Below are positions 5,809-6,061 of a DNA stretch of 6,061 nt, in pieces. Position 1 is the stretch's first letter, and each line of letters begins with the position of its first letter. The stretch comes from JAQUQI01 sp041650035 (lineage in GTDB: Bacteria > Omnitrophota > Gorgyraeia > JABMRG01). A program made the position numbers and the translations under genes. A model generated the notes under the pieces. That model saw nothing but the letters and a program-made list of their open reading frames with translations, was not told the origin of the DNA and made no database searches. The stretch covers positions 1 through 6,061 of the forward strand of contig JBAZLY010000041.1 in assembly GCA_041650035.1 (NCBI GenBank), in the 5' to 3' direction.

Positions 5809-6061
5809 CGCCGCGCGCCTCTCTTATCGCCTTTAATCTCTGCAACAAACCGCGCAAATCCTTCATGGCAAGCATATTAGACCCGTCCGACAGGGCCTTG
5901 TCGGGGTCTTTATGCGTCTCAATAAAGATCCCGTCCACACCTACGGCAACCGACGCCATGGCAAGGTAAGAGACGAACTCTCTCTGTCCGCCCGAAGACC
6001 GGCCTATGCCTGACGGCAATTGCACGCTATGCGTGGCGTCATATATAACAGGGTAACCCAT
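5801..6061 (-). CDS. kdsA: Kdo-8-phosphate synthase (KdsA), C-terminal 86 or more residues (5' end outside window)
   Basis: Only the last third of the gene is present; the family is usually about 270-285 residues. The reading frame is open to the right edge, so the Met codon at the edge is taken as internal. KdsA condenses arabinose 5-phosphate with phosphoenolpyruvate to Kdo-8-phosphate in the cytoplasm. Family marks are VIYDATHSVQLP, SGGQREFV, the hydrophobic run LAMASVAVGVDGIFIETH, and KDPDKALSDGSNML. His in DATHSVQ, Glu in IETH and Asp in LSDG fall where the metal-binding residues of Aquifex-type KdsA sit, but the N-terminal Cys or Asn that separates metal-dependent from metal-independent enzymes is outside the window. 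The DATHSVQ wording is nearer Aquifex KdsA than the DVTHALQ of E. coli. The stop TGA at 5801-5803 overlaps the cyclase start. KdsD and KdsC, which supply its substrate and use its product, lie three and four genes downstream. Confidence 0.95.
   Translation of the reverse strand: MGYPVIYDATHSVQLPSGIGRSSGGQREFVSYLAMASVAVGVDGIFIETHKDPDKALSDGSNMLAMKDLRGLLQRLKAIREARGDV

Overview
The window reads as one gene cluster in which every supported gene lies on the minus strand, so transcription runs from high to low coordinates. In transcription order it holds: the 3' end of kdsA (runs off the right edge), a membrane-bound GAF-GGDEF diguanylate cyclase, a PilT-family ATPase, kdsD, kdsC, an LpxL/HtrB-type acyltransferase, and the 5' part of an lptC-like gene (runs off the left edge). 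The lptC-like gene is identified here by translating the minus strand directly.

Five of the seven genes build or move lipopolysaccharide. KdsD makes arabinose 5-phosphate, KdsA condenses it with phosphoenolpyruvate to Kdo-8-phosphate, and KdsC removes the phosphate to give Kdo. The LpxL-like enzyme adds a late acyl chain to Kdo-lipid A, and LptC takes part in export to the outer membrane. The host is therefore a diderm that makes Kdo-containing LPS. The kdsA-kdsD-kdsC-lptC order, the frequent ATA and AGG codons, the moderate GC content by eye and the uninterrupted Gram-negative LPS and type IV pilus gene content would suit a deep-branching lineage such as Omnitrophota or a relative. That placement is a guess and the window has no marker gene that settles it.

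The unusual part is the pair inserted between kdsA and kdsD: a c-di-GMP synthase with an intact active site and an intact inhibitory-site motif, and a twitching-motility (PilT) ATPase. Both are stitched into the run by overlaps. The kdsA stop overlaps the cyclase start by 8 nt, the pilT stop overlaps the kdsD start as ATGA, and the kdsD stop overlaps the longest kdsC frame as TTGA. Real gaps occur only before pilT (117 bp), before lpxL (90 bp) and before lptC (about 76 bp).

I see no RNA genes, mobile elements, CRISPR arrays, convincing terminators or strong sigma70 promoters. The whole window looks like the interior of one long operon, with weak, unproven regulatory possibilities in the three gaps. 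There is no gene-free stretch longer than 300 bases.
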